The notes: generated by a model from the letters alone, not told the origin. 64,000 bases of DNA from Nanobdellota archaeon (GCA_021813435.1 JAKAKR010000008.1:1-64000); one strand, 5' to 3'. Shown: positions 35,646 to 44,696, counted from the stretch's first letter. A program made the numbers and translations.

Positions 35646-38600
35646 ATGATACCGAAAAACAAATTTATTCGTGGACAAAAAGCGCAGATATTCATCCTAT
35701 TCACTGCAGTAGCAGTAACTATCTCGCTCTTCACTGCATTCATCCTGCTTGATCATTATTACGCTGACAAAAGCACAGATGAACATTTCGGATCCTATGA
35801 ATCAGGGATGATCAATGCAATCATTGACGGGGATCGCGCATTCATCTCCATTGATCAGGCTGCAGGGTATGCTGCAAGTGACGCCATGAGCGCATTCAGC
35901 AGGAACGGTGGAGTGGATATTGCGCCGGAAAATGGCGAGGACACTGCTGGACCCAAATGCGGCACTTATGTATATAATCTTTGGAACAATGAACAGGAAG
36001 ATTGTTATCCAATGTCGCAGCAAACATTCGCATCATATCTTGATACTGCAATGAACACGCGTCTTGGCGCGCTACCGGATAAGACACTGCACAAAGAACT
36101 CAGCCACAGCATCATTTATGAACCGACCGTGAACAGTACGACAATCTGGGCTATCACTGCAGACAAACTGGATTTTTATATATTCAAAAATAATAATTAT
36201 AAGGATAACACTGATATTCAAAAATATCTCTCAACCAAAAGCGTCTATGGTGGAGATTTTATCTGGCCAGTACCAGGGCATTATACTGTCAGTAGTTGTT
36301 TCGGGTATCGTGGCACTGGGACCGGCGGGAACGCAAATCATGGAGGGATTGACATCCCTGCACCGCCCGGAACACCTGTTGTTGCAGCAGCGGATGGCAC
36401 CGTAGCGGATTTTCTTCCCAACTACAACGGGATCATCATTGATCATGGCGGGATACGCACTATTTATTTACATATGAGTAAAGTTGATGTACAAAAAGAT
36501 GACACTGTTACGCAAGGGCAAAAGATTGGCGAGGTTGGCGGTAAGGGACCACTCGGCGCAAATCAGTATGCAGACCATCTCCACTTTGAAGTATCGCCAA
36601 AAGAGATCGGTACTGCACTCCAGTTCCAGGGTGTTGCTGCGACAAGCGTCAGCGGCGGCCGGACTGACATTAATCCTATCTGCATCTTTCCTGCAGAATA
36701 TTTCTCTCAAAACCATATCACACTGACTGTTGGAGATAATGAAGGATGCAAGACCATTTGCGATGGTAAGAACTGCGCTGATCCATCGTCCTGCGCAACC
36801 GATGGCACCCGATGCCTCTATAAGTTCTGCGGAGTCTACACGCAACTCATGCCGCAAAATACCGTATGCCAGACTACTGACAATACAGACTGGAAGGTGA
36901 GCAATCTTATGGTCTCATCCAATGCAGTGAGCGGCGATCAGACACTCAAGATCACTACAACGATTGAGAATACAGGCAAGGAGTGCATCAGCGTGCAGTC
37001 CTGGCCGATCATCACTGATACTGCAACGGGAAAAGAATATACTATCCTTGATAAAACGCTGAATACTGCATATACAAAGAGTTCTATAGATCAATATACC
37101 AATATTGACGTAGAATGCATATTCAGCACTGATCCCGCGGCAGTACAAGCAGGGCAACGCGCACGCAAATGCGTACTTCCTGCGCCAAGCAATGATCAGG
37201 TCATCACTTACAAGATTCATGCGTCAGCAGTCGACGCCAAAACCCGCGTGGACACTTCATTTAATAGAGACCAGACTGTACGCGTCACCAAACCACTTGC
37301 AGGAACAACCGGCGATACCGCAGGAGCTGCCGCATCGAATGCTGCGCCAACAGTGACACTGACCAAAACCCAGCAGGGGCAATTTGACAAAACAAAAAAG
37401 AATCTTGAAACCTTGGGACTTATCAATTATATTGATAAAATCTGTCAGGAGAATAGCGTCCCCACACCGATCATGCTCGGGCTCATCACCCAGGAATCTG
37501 GAGGAAACCCTGACGCAAAATCCAAGGACAAGAACGGCAATGTTATCGCCGTGGGCATGACGCAGGTCGTCAAGAGCTTACATAAAGCAGAAATATCAAG
37601 TGAATGCAATTATGACGCATTTGATTCAGACGCACAATGCCAAGTCCGCGTCGGTGTAAGAATTATGAAGGGGCTATATATCCAATATGGCGCAAAAAAT
37701 AATAATTACAAATGCGCAGCATACTGCGATCCCAATAATCACTGCCAGGATGCAATTGATGCAACATATACGAGTTGGGAGGCAGCGCTCCGGGCATACA
37801 ATGGTTTAGGATGCAAGGGATATCCTGATTTCACCTATGTCGACAAAGTCAAGACCTACGCGCAGGCATGGGGCTATGCAGGTGCAAGCATCACCAAATA
37901 TCAGGAAGTGTCGCGCGATGAAGTAGAGTCCAAAGGAATTCTCGGAACATATTCTATCAAGCCATCATTCAAGACAACGATCAATTTTGATATGCGCCTC
38001 ATTGATGAACTCAAGACATTTGCCAAAGATATCAATAGCGCATGCAGCGGCAGCGATCAATTGCCCCGTGACTGCGTCAATACGCAAGTTGCAGCATTCA
38101 ATAAGCGCATTACACCGCAATACGCGCAAGCAGGATGGAATGTCCAGCTCGATACCTATTGTGAGGCAGGAGATGCCGCTGCTGTTGCTGGCGCAGTCGA
38201 ACATCTTGATCAATGTGCAGATGCGACACAGACTGGCTGCTGGTGCGATCTGAATTCCACAAGCGCGCTACCAATCACACTCCAAGGATCGACAGATGGG
38301 ACACAATTCCTTTTTACTGATGCTGCAGGAGCGCAATCATCGTTTGGCACAGCGCAAATCATTACTGACGAGAATAATAAGAATATTGGCACTAAAAATA
38401 TTGCACTCACCGACATTGTACTCTACAAAACAGGAGAAAACACGTATCAACTGAAGTCAAAGTCCGCAGGCGATACTCATTATTGCGCGCAGACTGAAAA
38501 TCAGGTACGGCTCTGTCTCAAAACTAATTATACGTATGACGCGCTTGAAAAAGATAAGAGGGTAATGCGCGTCGGTAAAGAAAATATCACTATCAAATTC

Positions 38601-39488
38601 GCGATTACAGTGCGCGATAACATCCCGCCTGCGCCGGTGACTGGCTTTGAACTCACCGATGAACCGCACGCCAAGGACGCGCTCATGATCGTGTGGAACA
38701 AAAATCCTGAAAAGGATGTTGTGGAGTATAAGATTTATTTTGCAGATCATGAGACAGACATCACTGGAAAGAATATGAGCGCGCTACAGAAAACTATCCC
38801 GATAGACTCCGTAAACGTTCTTAATCATTATGAAATCTATGATGACATCGTCTATACTGGAGATCCGTACTGTATCAATGCAACGACTGCAGACGGGCAG
38901 CCCTACTGCGTCTTCAAGTATCCGGCAACAAAGGATGGCAAGGGAATGTGGATTACGCTTGACCCGAATGTAACTTATTATCTTTCTGCGTCAAAAAAAT
39001 TCATTCGCATCATCTCTGCAAGCGCCGAGAATATGCTTAAAGAGAATAAGGAAAAGGCTATTCTTATTACTGCAATTGATTCTGCAGGCAATGAGATCGG
39101 AACAGATCAGGCAGTGTCTGGAAAGAATATGCGCGCAATCACAGTGAAGGATCTTCGCGAACCCGGACTTGTTGTGCGACCGCTCGTCCAGATGACAACT
39201 GATGATACTACCCGGCGCTTGAAGAAAACATTGAGTTGGCTTCCTGTAAAGATCATGATCGATGGATCAAATAGGGATACGGGAAGTGTGGATCATTATG
39301 ATATCTATAATCAATGGACGAGCTGCACTGGAGATTTCTGCATGGTGCAGCCGCCGTATGCGCGTATCGCATCCACGACCCAAACCAGTATTGATATCGA
39401 TGTCACTGATGACCCTTCTGCAAAACTCGGCGTTGTTGCAATCGATGACAACGGCAAGGGATATTACGCAGGATTTGTACCCACATAA
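35646..39488 (+). CDS. Pilin-anchored M23 endopeptidase and lytic transglycosylase fusion
   Basis: 1280 aa. The N terminus KFIRGQKAQIFILFTAVAVT gives a pilin-like anchor. Residues about 200-330 form an M23 (LytM/peptidase) domain: the zinc site NHGGIDIPAPPGTPV (near 231-236) and HLHFEV (near 310), plus GYRGTGTGG and ADGTVADF, all typical. Residues about 570-730 are an SLT-type lytic transglycosylase: IMLGLITQESGGNPDAKSK with catalytic Glu near 617, followed by AVGMTQV and WEAALRAYNGLG. Further on lie a Cys-rich part and FN3-like sections (PPAPVTGFELTDEP near 996, then VEYKIYFADHE). These enzymes cut peptide bridges and glycan strands of murein, which archaea do not make, so the target is probably a bacterial wall. 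All key residues are present. Very likely a genuine, active-looking protein. Confidence 0.85.
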   Translation: MIPKNKFIRGQKAQIFILFTAVAVTISLFTAFILLDHYYADKSTDEHFGSYESGMINAIIDGDRAFISIDQAAGYAASDAMSAFSRNGGVDIAPENGEDTAGPKCGTYVYNLWNNEQEDCYPMSQQTFASYLDTAMNTRLGALPDKTLHKELSHSIIYEPTVNSTTIWAITADKLDFYIFKNNNYKDNTDIQKYLSTKSVYGGDFIWPVPGHYTVSSCFGYRGTGTGGNANHGGIDIPAPPGTPVVAAADGTVADFLPNYNGIIIDHGGIRTIYLHMSKVDVQKDDTVTQGQKIGEVGGKGPLGANQYADHLHFEVSPKEIGTALQFQGVAATSVSGGRTDINPICIFPAEYFSQNHITLTVGDNEGCKTICDGKNCADPSSCATDGTRCLYKFCGVYTQLMPQNTVCQTTDNTDWKVSNLMVSSNAVSGDQTLKITTTIENTGKECISVQSWPIITDTATGKEYTILDKTLNTAYTKSSIDQYTNIDVECIFSTDPAAVQAGQRARKCVLPAPSNDQVITYKIHASAVDAKTRVDTSFNRDQTVRVTKPLAGTTGDTAGAAASNAAPTVTLTKTQQGQFDKTKKNLETLGLINYIDKICQENSVPTPIMLGLITQESGGNPDAKSKDKNGNVIAVGMTQVVKSLHKAEISSECNYDAFDSDAQCQVRVGVRIMKGLYIQYGAKNNNYKCAAYCDPNNHCQDAIDATYTSWEAALRAYNGLGCKGYPDFTYVDKVKTYAQAWGYAGASITKYQEVSRDEVESKGILGTYSIKPSFKTTINFDMRLIDELKTFAKDINSACSGSDQLPRDCVNTQVAAFNKRITPQYAQAGWNVQLDTYCEAGDAAAVAGAVEHLDQCADATQTGCWCDLNSTSALPITLQGSTDGTQFLFTDAAGAQSSFGTAQIITDENNKNIGTKNIALTDIVLYKTGENTYQLKSKSAGDTHYCAQTENQVRLCLKTNYTYDALEKDKRVMRVGKENITIKFAITVRDNIPPAPVTGFELTDEPHAKDALMIVWNKNPEKDVVEYKIYFADHETDITGKNMSALQKTIPIDSVNVLNHYEIYDDIVYTGDPYCINATTADGQPYCVFKYPATKDGKGMWITLDPNVTYYLSASKKFIRIISASAENMLKENKEKAILITAIDSAGNEIGTDQAVSGKNMRAITVKDLREPGLVVRPLVQMTTDDTTRRLKKTLSWLPVKIMIDGSNRDTGSVDHYDIYNQWTSCTGDFCMVQPPYARIASTTQTSIDIDVTDDPSAKLGVVAIDDNGKGYYAGFVPT

Positions 39489-39563
39489 GTTTTCTATACT
39501 GTCATTGCGCGCAATTTTTCAGTCGACACTGCAAAGCTGAATAAAGTCAGGTGAGGTGTTTTT

Positions 39564-39692
39564 AGTGTCATTGCGTATCTGTTCACTCTTACTGATGGTT
39601 TTTTGAGTAGCAACATCTCCGGAGGAGGCAACCCTCTGTTGCTGTAGGTTCTGTTTTTTGATATTCGTTCACCTTAGGATAGCAATGACACT
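39564..39692 (+). repeat. 129-bp inverted-repeat element before rpa
   Basis: AGTGTCATTGC at 39564-39574 is a perfect complement of GCAATGACACT at 39682-39692. Inside, AGCAACA and TGTTGCT pair around a CTCCGGAGG core. TGTCATTGCG also occurs at 39500-39509, before the element. It may be a structured RNA, a MITE or an operator set; there is no coding capacity. Confidence 0.45.
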
Positions 39693-39710
39693 TAAGCTGA
39701 CTTCACATAA

Positions 39711-39729
39711 AACCGCAACACATTTAAAC
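39711..39729 (+). promoter_or_regulatory. Promoter of rpa
   Basis: CCGCAACACATTTAAAC predicts transcription from about 39751. The ATG at 39763 is preceded by GAGGGG, so the messenger has a ~12-base leader with a ribosome site. Confidence 0.6.
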
Positions 39730-39762
39730 CATAGGGAAATAACAAGTCTCGAGGGGTTTACT

Positions 39763-40890
39763 ATGATTACTATTCCACTTAAAGATATTATCACTAAAAT
39801 CAGCCAGAAAGCAGGCATAAGCGAAGACGAGGTCAAAAAGCAGATTGCTGCAAAAGTCGAGCAGCTTTATGGACTGGTCAGTGAGGATGGCGCAGCGCAC
39901 ATTATCGCAAATGAGTATGGCATCAAAGTCCTGGAACTCCCGGGCGATTTGAAGATCAAGGATATTCTTATCGGCATGCGATCAGTTGATGTCGCAGGGA
40001 AAGTCATGCGCAAGTATGAATTGCGCGAATTTGCGACAGAAAAACGCAAGGGAAAGGTCGCAAACCTCGTGCTTGGCGACGAGACCGGAGCGATCCGTGT
40101 CGTATTCTGGAATGACAAGACTGATGATTTTACCCAGATCAAGGAAGGCGATGTTATTAAGATCAAGAGCGCGTATGTTCGCGAGAATATGGGACGCAAG
40201 GAATTGCATCTAGGTGATAGCGCAAAAATCATTATCAATCCTGCAGATGTCACAATACAGCCACGTGAACGTATTGAGTATGATCGCAAGCATATCGCAG
40301 AATTGCAGGAGGGGACCACGGGCGAGATTCTCGGAACTATTGTCCAGGTCTTTGACATCAAATTCTTTGAGGTATGCCCGCAATGCAATAAGAGGCTTCG
40401 CCTCTCAAGCGACGGATTTGCCTGTGATGACCATGGAAAGGTTGCGCCGCAATACAATTATGTCCTCGGACTCTATATTGACGATGGGACAGGCAATATT
40501 CGCGTGACATTCTGGAAACAGCAGACGCAAAAACTCCTTAAACTCAGCGATGCAGAGGTTGCAACATTGCGCAATAGTCCGGAATTATTTGAAAAATACA
40601 AGACTGATCTTTTAGGAATACAGGTTAAAGTGCTCGGGCGAGTCAAGAATAATATTACTGGAAGGCTCGAATTCACTGCAGATCTGGTCTATACTGATCT
40701 CGATCCTGCGCAGGAAACTGAGATGCTTAGTCATGCAAAAGAGATCGCGCTCAAGACAAATAAGTATGATGAGAATCCTCTGCCGACCGCTACCGCTGCG
40801 CGTAATGATAAAGGCAGTGCGATAAAACCGGCAAAGCCTCCTGTTGATGAAGATGAATTTGAGATCAGTGAAGATTTCTTAGAAGAATAA
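39763..40890 (+). CDS. rpa: Replication protein A (single-stranded DNA-binding)
   Basis: Coats single-stranded DNA in replication and repair, 375 aa. The ATG at 39763 follows a GAGGGG site; upstream in-frame ATGs overlap the promoter. An N-terminal helical part (to about 75) is followed by an OB fold (VAGKVMRKYELREF...KKGKVANLVLGDETGAIRVVFW), a second OB-like region from about 195, and a zinc finger CPQCNKRLRLSSDGFACDDH inside it. The tail after about 340 is acidic and disordered (DEDEFEISEDFLEE), as in other single-stranded DNA-binding proteins. Layout fits the archaeal RPA41/RPA1 family. It stands alone, just after the surface cluster. Confidence 0.92.
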   Translation: MITIPLKDIITKISQKAGISEDEVKKQIAAKVEQLYGLVSEDGAAHIIANEYGIKVLELPGDLKIKDILIGMRSVDVAGKVMRKYELREFATEKRKGKVANLVLGDETGAIRVVFWNDKTDDFTQIKEGDVIKIKSAYVRENMGRKELHLGDSAKIIINPADVTIQPRERIEYDRKHIAELQEGTTGEILGTIVQVFDIKFFEVCPQCNKRLRLSSDGFACDDHGKVAPQYNYVLGLYIDDGTGNIRVTFWKQQTQKLLKLSDAEVATLRNSPELFEKYKTDLLGIQVKVLGRVKNNITGRLEFTADLVYTDLDPAQETEMLSHAKEIALKTNKYDENPLPTATAARNDKGSAIKPAKPPVDEDEFEISEDFLEE

Positions 40891-40941
40891 TAAAAACAAC
40901 AAAGAGAAGAATAATAAACTAAGTCAATTCTCACCACATCT

Positions 40942-41304
40942 CTATGACGCGCGTGTTCTTACAGGTGTCGGTGCAGGCATGGGTTGCGGCTGTGGCGCAG
41001 GCGTTGGTGTGACAACTGGGGCTGGCTGCGGAGCGCTTGCAGGCGCGTTTGCACTCGATCCTGAAGTATCTGCAGGGATATCAGTCGAGACAGGGATGTT
41101 ATCCAGACCAGAAATAGTGGTATTCGTGCTGTTCTTTTTAACCGCCGTTGCAGGTATCGCAATATCCTGGACAGTGGTTGTCTGCGTACTCGGAGTCTGG
41201 ACAGTCTTTGCAGAGAGTATTCCTGCAGCAATGATGCCTGTTGCAAGGAGTACAAATAGTGCAAGTGCTATTCCTACAACTATCCGTAATTTCTTGAATC
41301 TCAT
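40942..41304 (-). CDS. Signal-anchored Pro/Ala/Thr-rich peptide, 120 aa
   Basis: A signal anchor (KKLRIVVGIALALFVLLATG) is followed by a low-complexity exterior rich in Thr, Ser, Ala and Pro, ending in alternating Pro-Ala/Thr/Gln pairs (PTPAPQPQPMPAPTPV). Its ATG overlaps the stop of the flavoprotein gene upstream (41301), so it is the last gene of an ApbE-flavoprotein operon. It could be a wall-spanning stalk or a carrier; a stretch DTSGSSA weakly recalls a flavinylation site but does not fit well. Function is unknown. Confidence 0.55.
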   Translation of the reverse strand: MRFKKLRIVVGIALALFVLLATGIIAAGILSAKTVQTPSTQTTTVQDIAIPATAVKKNSTNTTISGLDNIPVSTDIPADTSGSSANAPASAPQPAPVVTPTPAPQPQPMPAPTPVRTRAS

Positions 41305-42614
41305 CTGAAATCAAATGCCTCCTCGTGGATATCTTCATCAGAGACGCGCTGCTTTTTAAGATTTATGATAATTGCCTCCTTAAATGAGGGCGGTCCGCAG
41401 AGGAAAAACTCTTTGTAGCGGAATGGACCGGTTTCCTTACGGATAGCATCGATTGTGATATATCCCTGCTTGCGAGTATTCCAGGGGATGAATTTGAACT
41501 GTTTATATGCTGATGCGACCTGTTCCAGAAGATCATATCCTACAAAGTCAGTATCTTCACGCGCAGAATAAAACAAGTAGACCTTGCTTTTTTTCATGGT
41601 CTCATGGTCTAAATCCTGGACCATGCCAAGAAAGGGGGTTATTCCGATTCCTGCAGCGATCCAGACCTGATCATATCCATACTTCGGAGTGTAATTGAAC
41701 CGCCCATAAGGCCCTTCGACAGACACCTTGTCGCCTATTGCAAGATTTTCAAGCTGCGCAGTATAGTCGCCGAGCCGTTTGACTACAATTTTGATATCAG
41801 GGCTATTGGATTTTGAGGCAATGGAAAAAGGATGCGACTCGCTGGAAAGTTTCTTGTTATAGAATCGCAGGAATATGAATTGTCCGGACTTATACGCCAT
41901 AGGCTTATGTTCAGGGCTCATGGTAATTTCAAAGAAATCTCCTTTGCGCTTCAGGTTGCGTATTTTATAGACTGCATTCTTGAGTATCCGGCCTTTGATG
42001 AAAAGGCTGTAGCCGAATGCTGCAAGCCCTATGATTGAGACAATGCCTGCATACCAATAGTATCCATCAAAGATATTATCCTGCGAGATCGTGTTGCGAA
42101 CCAAGATGATATGCAGTACGGCAAGAAAGAACATTAATCCAAGAAATTCGTGCGTGAATTTCCAGCGGTGATACTTCATTTTTGTGAAGAGCGTAATGAT
42201 AAGTAAAAGGATCATTCCCAAAAGCGCAATGATGCCGAAATTGACAGACCAATACGAACTGGGAAGGAGGTATGTCGCTGCGCGATCAATAGCGCCAGGT
42301 ATAAATTTAAGCACAAGAAATATCGGATGGAAGAGGATGAGTACGAGCGCAGTCCCTCCCAGGATGGCATGCGCAATATAGACCTTGTCAAGCCCACCAA
42401 AAATATCCTCAATAAAATCAATTCTTGTCGAGAGCACAAAGGTGAGTGCAAACATCGTCATGCCGACAAGCCCGAAGAGTTCTCCAAGACTGTGTGTGAG
42501 ATGATCATACCCTTGCAGGTCAACTGTTCCTGGACCGAACGAGAGCCATAAAAATATGGGAATGATAGAAATGATGAGTAGTAGTGTCCAGCCAATGATT
42601 GTTTTGGTTTTCAT
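41301..42614 (-). CDS. Membrane ferric-reductase/NADPH-oxidase-like flavoprotein
   Basis: 437 aa. Six hydrophobic helices in the first ~210 residues hold candidate haem histidines (ILFHPIFLV, KMKYHRWKFTHEF, LAVLHIILV), as in ferric reductase-like membrane domains. The soluble half has the FAD-binding SESHPFSIAS motif near 257-266, GPYGRF near 306, the nucleotide loop AAGIGITPFLG, and FLCGPPSFKEA near the end. Such proteins pass electrons from reduced pyridine nucleotides across the membrane to iron, oxygen or a partner. It is followed by the Pro-rich peptide gene (4-base overlap) and preceded by apbE, so an exterior electron-transfer path is likely. Confidence 0.85.
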   Translation of the reverse strand: MKTKTIIGWTLLLIISIIPIFLWLSFGPGTVDLQGYDHLTHSLGELFGLVGMTMFALTFVLSTRIDFIEDIFGGLDKVYIAHAILGGTALVLILFHPIFLVLKFIPGAIDRAATYLLPSSYWSVNFGIIALLGMILLLIITLFTKMKYHRWKFTHEFLGLMFFLAVLHIILVRNTISQDNIFDGYYWYAGIVSIIGLAAFGYSLFIKGRILKNAVYKIRNLKRKGDFFEITMSPEHKPMAYKSGQFIFLRFYNKKLSSESHPFSIASKSNSPDIKIVVKRLGDYTAQLENLAIGDKVSVEGPYGRFNYTPKYGYDQVWIAAGIGITPFLGMVQDLDHETMKKSKVYLFYSAREDTDFVGYDLLEQVASAYKQFKFIPWNTRKQGYITIDAIRKETGPFRYKEFFLCGPPSFKEAIIINLKKQRVSDEDIHEEAFDFR

Positions 42615-42670
42615 GGGTTCTTTGCATTACGTGCAGTATTGTTCGTGTGTGTTGTGGCGTGTTTGCAGTG

Positions 42671-43525
42671 TTATGAATCGTAGTGCACCAGTGCGTTGAA
42701 TCCATTATATTCCTGTGATGCAAGTGTCGTGTCAATCACGAGTGCAGCAATCTGTTCGTTTCGACTGAGCAGTTCCTTGCGCTGCGAAGCGTCAATGACA
42801 AAAAGCGCTGTTGCATATGCGTCAGCCTGCATAAGTGTTGGTGCGATAACAGTTATTGAGGCTGCATCCTGCTGGTTGAGGATATGTGAGTTATTATAAG
42901 TTTTATGAAATTGGCGATAATCCCCTGAGGTAGCAACTGCCTTGTTGACAACGCGGATAGTGCAGTATGCCTGTTCTGTAATCCGTGGGTGCTGGACTTC
43001 AATAAGATGTTCGCGACTGCCAAAAAAGATAATATCCCCACGTGCATCAATCATCCCATTCTCAATGCCATACGATTGCAGGAATTGCGCAAGGGTATCT
43101 GCAATATATCCCTTGGCAATGCTTCCCAAATCAATAAAGACATCAGGATGCTTCAGTGTCGCGATATGATTTTCAATATGGATATCGGTGTAGGAGCAGG
43201 CCAGTGGAGTTATGGGATTGCCGTATTTTCGCTGCATAAAAGATTTTCCGAGCGAGATATCATACGCGCCGCGGGTTTCTTTGCATACGAGAAGCGCAGA
43301 GGTAAGCACTTCCTCAAGTTCAGGTGAAAGTTGCGCGCTGCGCCGGGAATTCAGAATTGAGAGTTCGCTTGCAGGATCGTAGAAATTGAATATCTTTTGC
43401 AGGCGCAAAGCTTCATGATACATCTCTTCAAGAATCTCCTGCGCTACCGATTCTTCGACATCATAGAGCCTGACCCGTAGCTTTTCTCCGAAGAGATCAC
43501 GCTCAAAATAGAGCTCAGCAACCAT
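42671..43525 (-). CDS. apbE: FAD:protein FMN transferase, ApbE family
   Basis: Attaches FMN to Thr or Ser of target flavoproteins outside the membrane. The 284-residue product has the ApbE landmarks: FNFYDPASELSILN near 45, GAYDIS, DLGSIAKGYIADT near 132-144, NGMIDARGDI, ATSGDYRQF and the metal site TLMQADAYATALFV. No lipobox or strong signal peptide is seen at the start MVAELYFERDLFG, which is unusual because most ApbE proteins are exported. It is the first gene of an operon with the ferric-reductase-like protein; the substrate is unclear since no clear flavinylation motif was found nearby. The start lies 26 bases from a TTTTTATAG box. Confidence 0.9.
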   Translation of the reverse strand: MVAELYFERDLFGEKLRVRLYDVEESVAQEILEEMYHEALRLQKIFNFYDPASELSILNSRRSAQLSPELEEVLTSALLVCKETRGAYDISLGKSFMQRKYGNPITPLACSYTDIHIENHIATLKHPDVFIDLGSIAKGYIADTLAQFLQSYGIENGMIDARGDIIFFGSREHLIEVQHPRITEQAYCTIRVVNKAVATSGDYRQFHKTYNNSHILNQQDAASITVIAPTLMQADAYATALFVIDASQRKELLSRNEQIAALVIDTTLASQEYNGFNALVHYDS

Positions 43526-43815
43526 GCAATATACAAGGGTGAAATACTATAAAAAGATGATGGAAAAAGGGTTGAGGACGAAAGTTACGCAGGATAATTG
43601 AGCATCATAAGGTTCACGAATATCTATAAAAGATAAGTGTGCAAAGAAAATTCCAATATGAATTTGCATAGCGATAAAAGAAGAGAACAGAGCGAACAGA
43701 TGCTAAAGTATGCATGAGCATGCCGACGATGTATAAGGAGATGGATCTCGACAGAACAGCAGTAAAAACAATATTTATAAAATCAGCAGTCACAAGGACA
43801 CTAAAAGAGGTCATC
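43526..43815 (+). other. Intergenic region between apbE and the SpoIIM-like gene
   Basis: Divergent promoters: a TATA-like box near 43546-43555 for apbE and ATTTATAAAA at 43772-43781 for the gene at 43816. I see no coding frame or RNA gene in the middle 200 bases; it is rich in A+T with a TCTATAAAAG stretch near 43632. Confidence 0.4.
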
Positions 43816-44610
43816 ATGCTTGAAAATATGTTAAAGCCGGATTGGCTTGAGAATCGGCCGCGATTCGCATTCATCATCGGACTCGTCTATGCAATCCTTG
43901 CAATTCTTGCAGCATATTGGATCTTTCCCAAAAGCCAAGGCATTGCAAGCATTGCATTCCTTTCAGTGCTTCTTGTCCCTTCGCTCAATAACATCCTCAA
44001 GATCGAAGAGATCCAGGATACCCATGAACGATTCTTTTCCATCAGGCGCGCATTCCGCGACCATAGCGACGTCCTTGAAATCTACTTTCTCCTCTTTCTC
44101 GGAATTTTTTTTGCCTACGCGCTGCTCTCTGTACGATTCCCGAGCATACTGGTCAGCGGGATCTTTGACAACCAGTTGCGCGTCATCGGAGTAACAGGCG
44201 GCGCAACCCTTACGAGCGGATTCTGGAGCATTGTCGCAAACAATCTCAAAGTCATATTCATCTTTCTCGTACTGTCCCTTGTTCTCGGCGCAGGGTCAAT
44301 CATGTTTCTTGCATGGAACGCCTCAGTCTGGGGTATCGCATTCGCGTACATGGCAACACATTGGGGCAATGCATTCAATAATTTCTCGAGCATCTTTGTT
44401 CGCGTGATGCCTCACATGCTCCTTGAAGCAGGGGCGTATTTCTTTGCAATCATCGCTGGAGGAATCATGTCGCAGGCAATATTGCGCGAAAAGATCGGCT
44501 CGAAAAAATTCAATTACGTCCTCAAGGATGGGATGTTATTTCTCCTCTGCGGACTGGTGCTGCTCATCCTTGGCGCATTGGTTGAGGTCTATGTGTTCCC
44601 CGTGCTATAA
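43816..44610 (+). CDS. SpoIIM/DUF95-like membrane protein
   Basis: 264 aa from the ATG at 43816, which follows GAGGT and a TATA box; longer forms run back through the promoter. Six or so hydrophobic segments are visible. The core pattern (VANNLKVIFIFLVLSLVLGA, then AWNASVWGIAF and PHMLLEAGAYFFAIIAGG) matches the stage II sporulation protein M family, which is common in archaea and bacteria that do not sporulate. The family is thought to act at the cell envelope; its exact role is unknown. A hydrophilic helical part (EEIQDTHERFFSIRRAF) lies between the second and third helices. The gene is monocistronic. Confidence 0.75.
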   Translation: MLENMLKPDWLENRPRFAFIIGLVYAILAILAAYWIFPKSQGIASIAFLSVLLVPSLNNILKIEEIQDTHERFFSIRRAFRDHSDVLEIYFLLFLGIFFAYALLSVRFPSILVSGIFDNQLRVIGVTGGATLTSGFWSIVANNLKVIFIFLVLSLVLGAGSIMFLAWNASVWGIAFAYMATHWGNAFNNFSSIFVRVMPHMLLEAGAYFFAIIAGGIMSQAILREKIGSKKFNYVLKDGMLFLLCGLVLLILGALVEVYVFPVL

Positions 44611-44696
44611 CGCCTCGCTGAAGAAAGAAGGGCGATGATATTTTTTCTTTAAAGAGGAGAGCAATACTGTGCTACGACTTTTCGAGGAGAGCGAGA

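Noticed and set aside
39658-39762. Longer N terminus for RPA starting at 39658
   Set aside because: It would be translated across the TATA box (39722-39729) and lacks family similarity.
40942-41304. Flavinylation site in the Pro-rich peptide
   Set aside because: DTSGSSA lacks the hydrophobic and Thr positions of the ApbE target motif, so it is only noted as weak.
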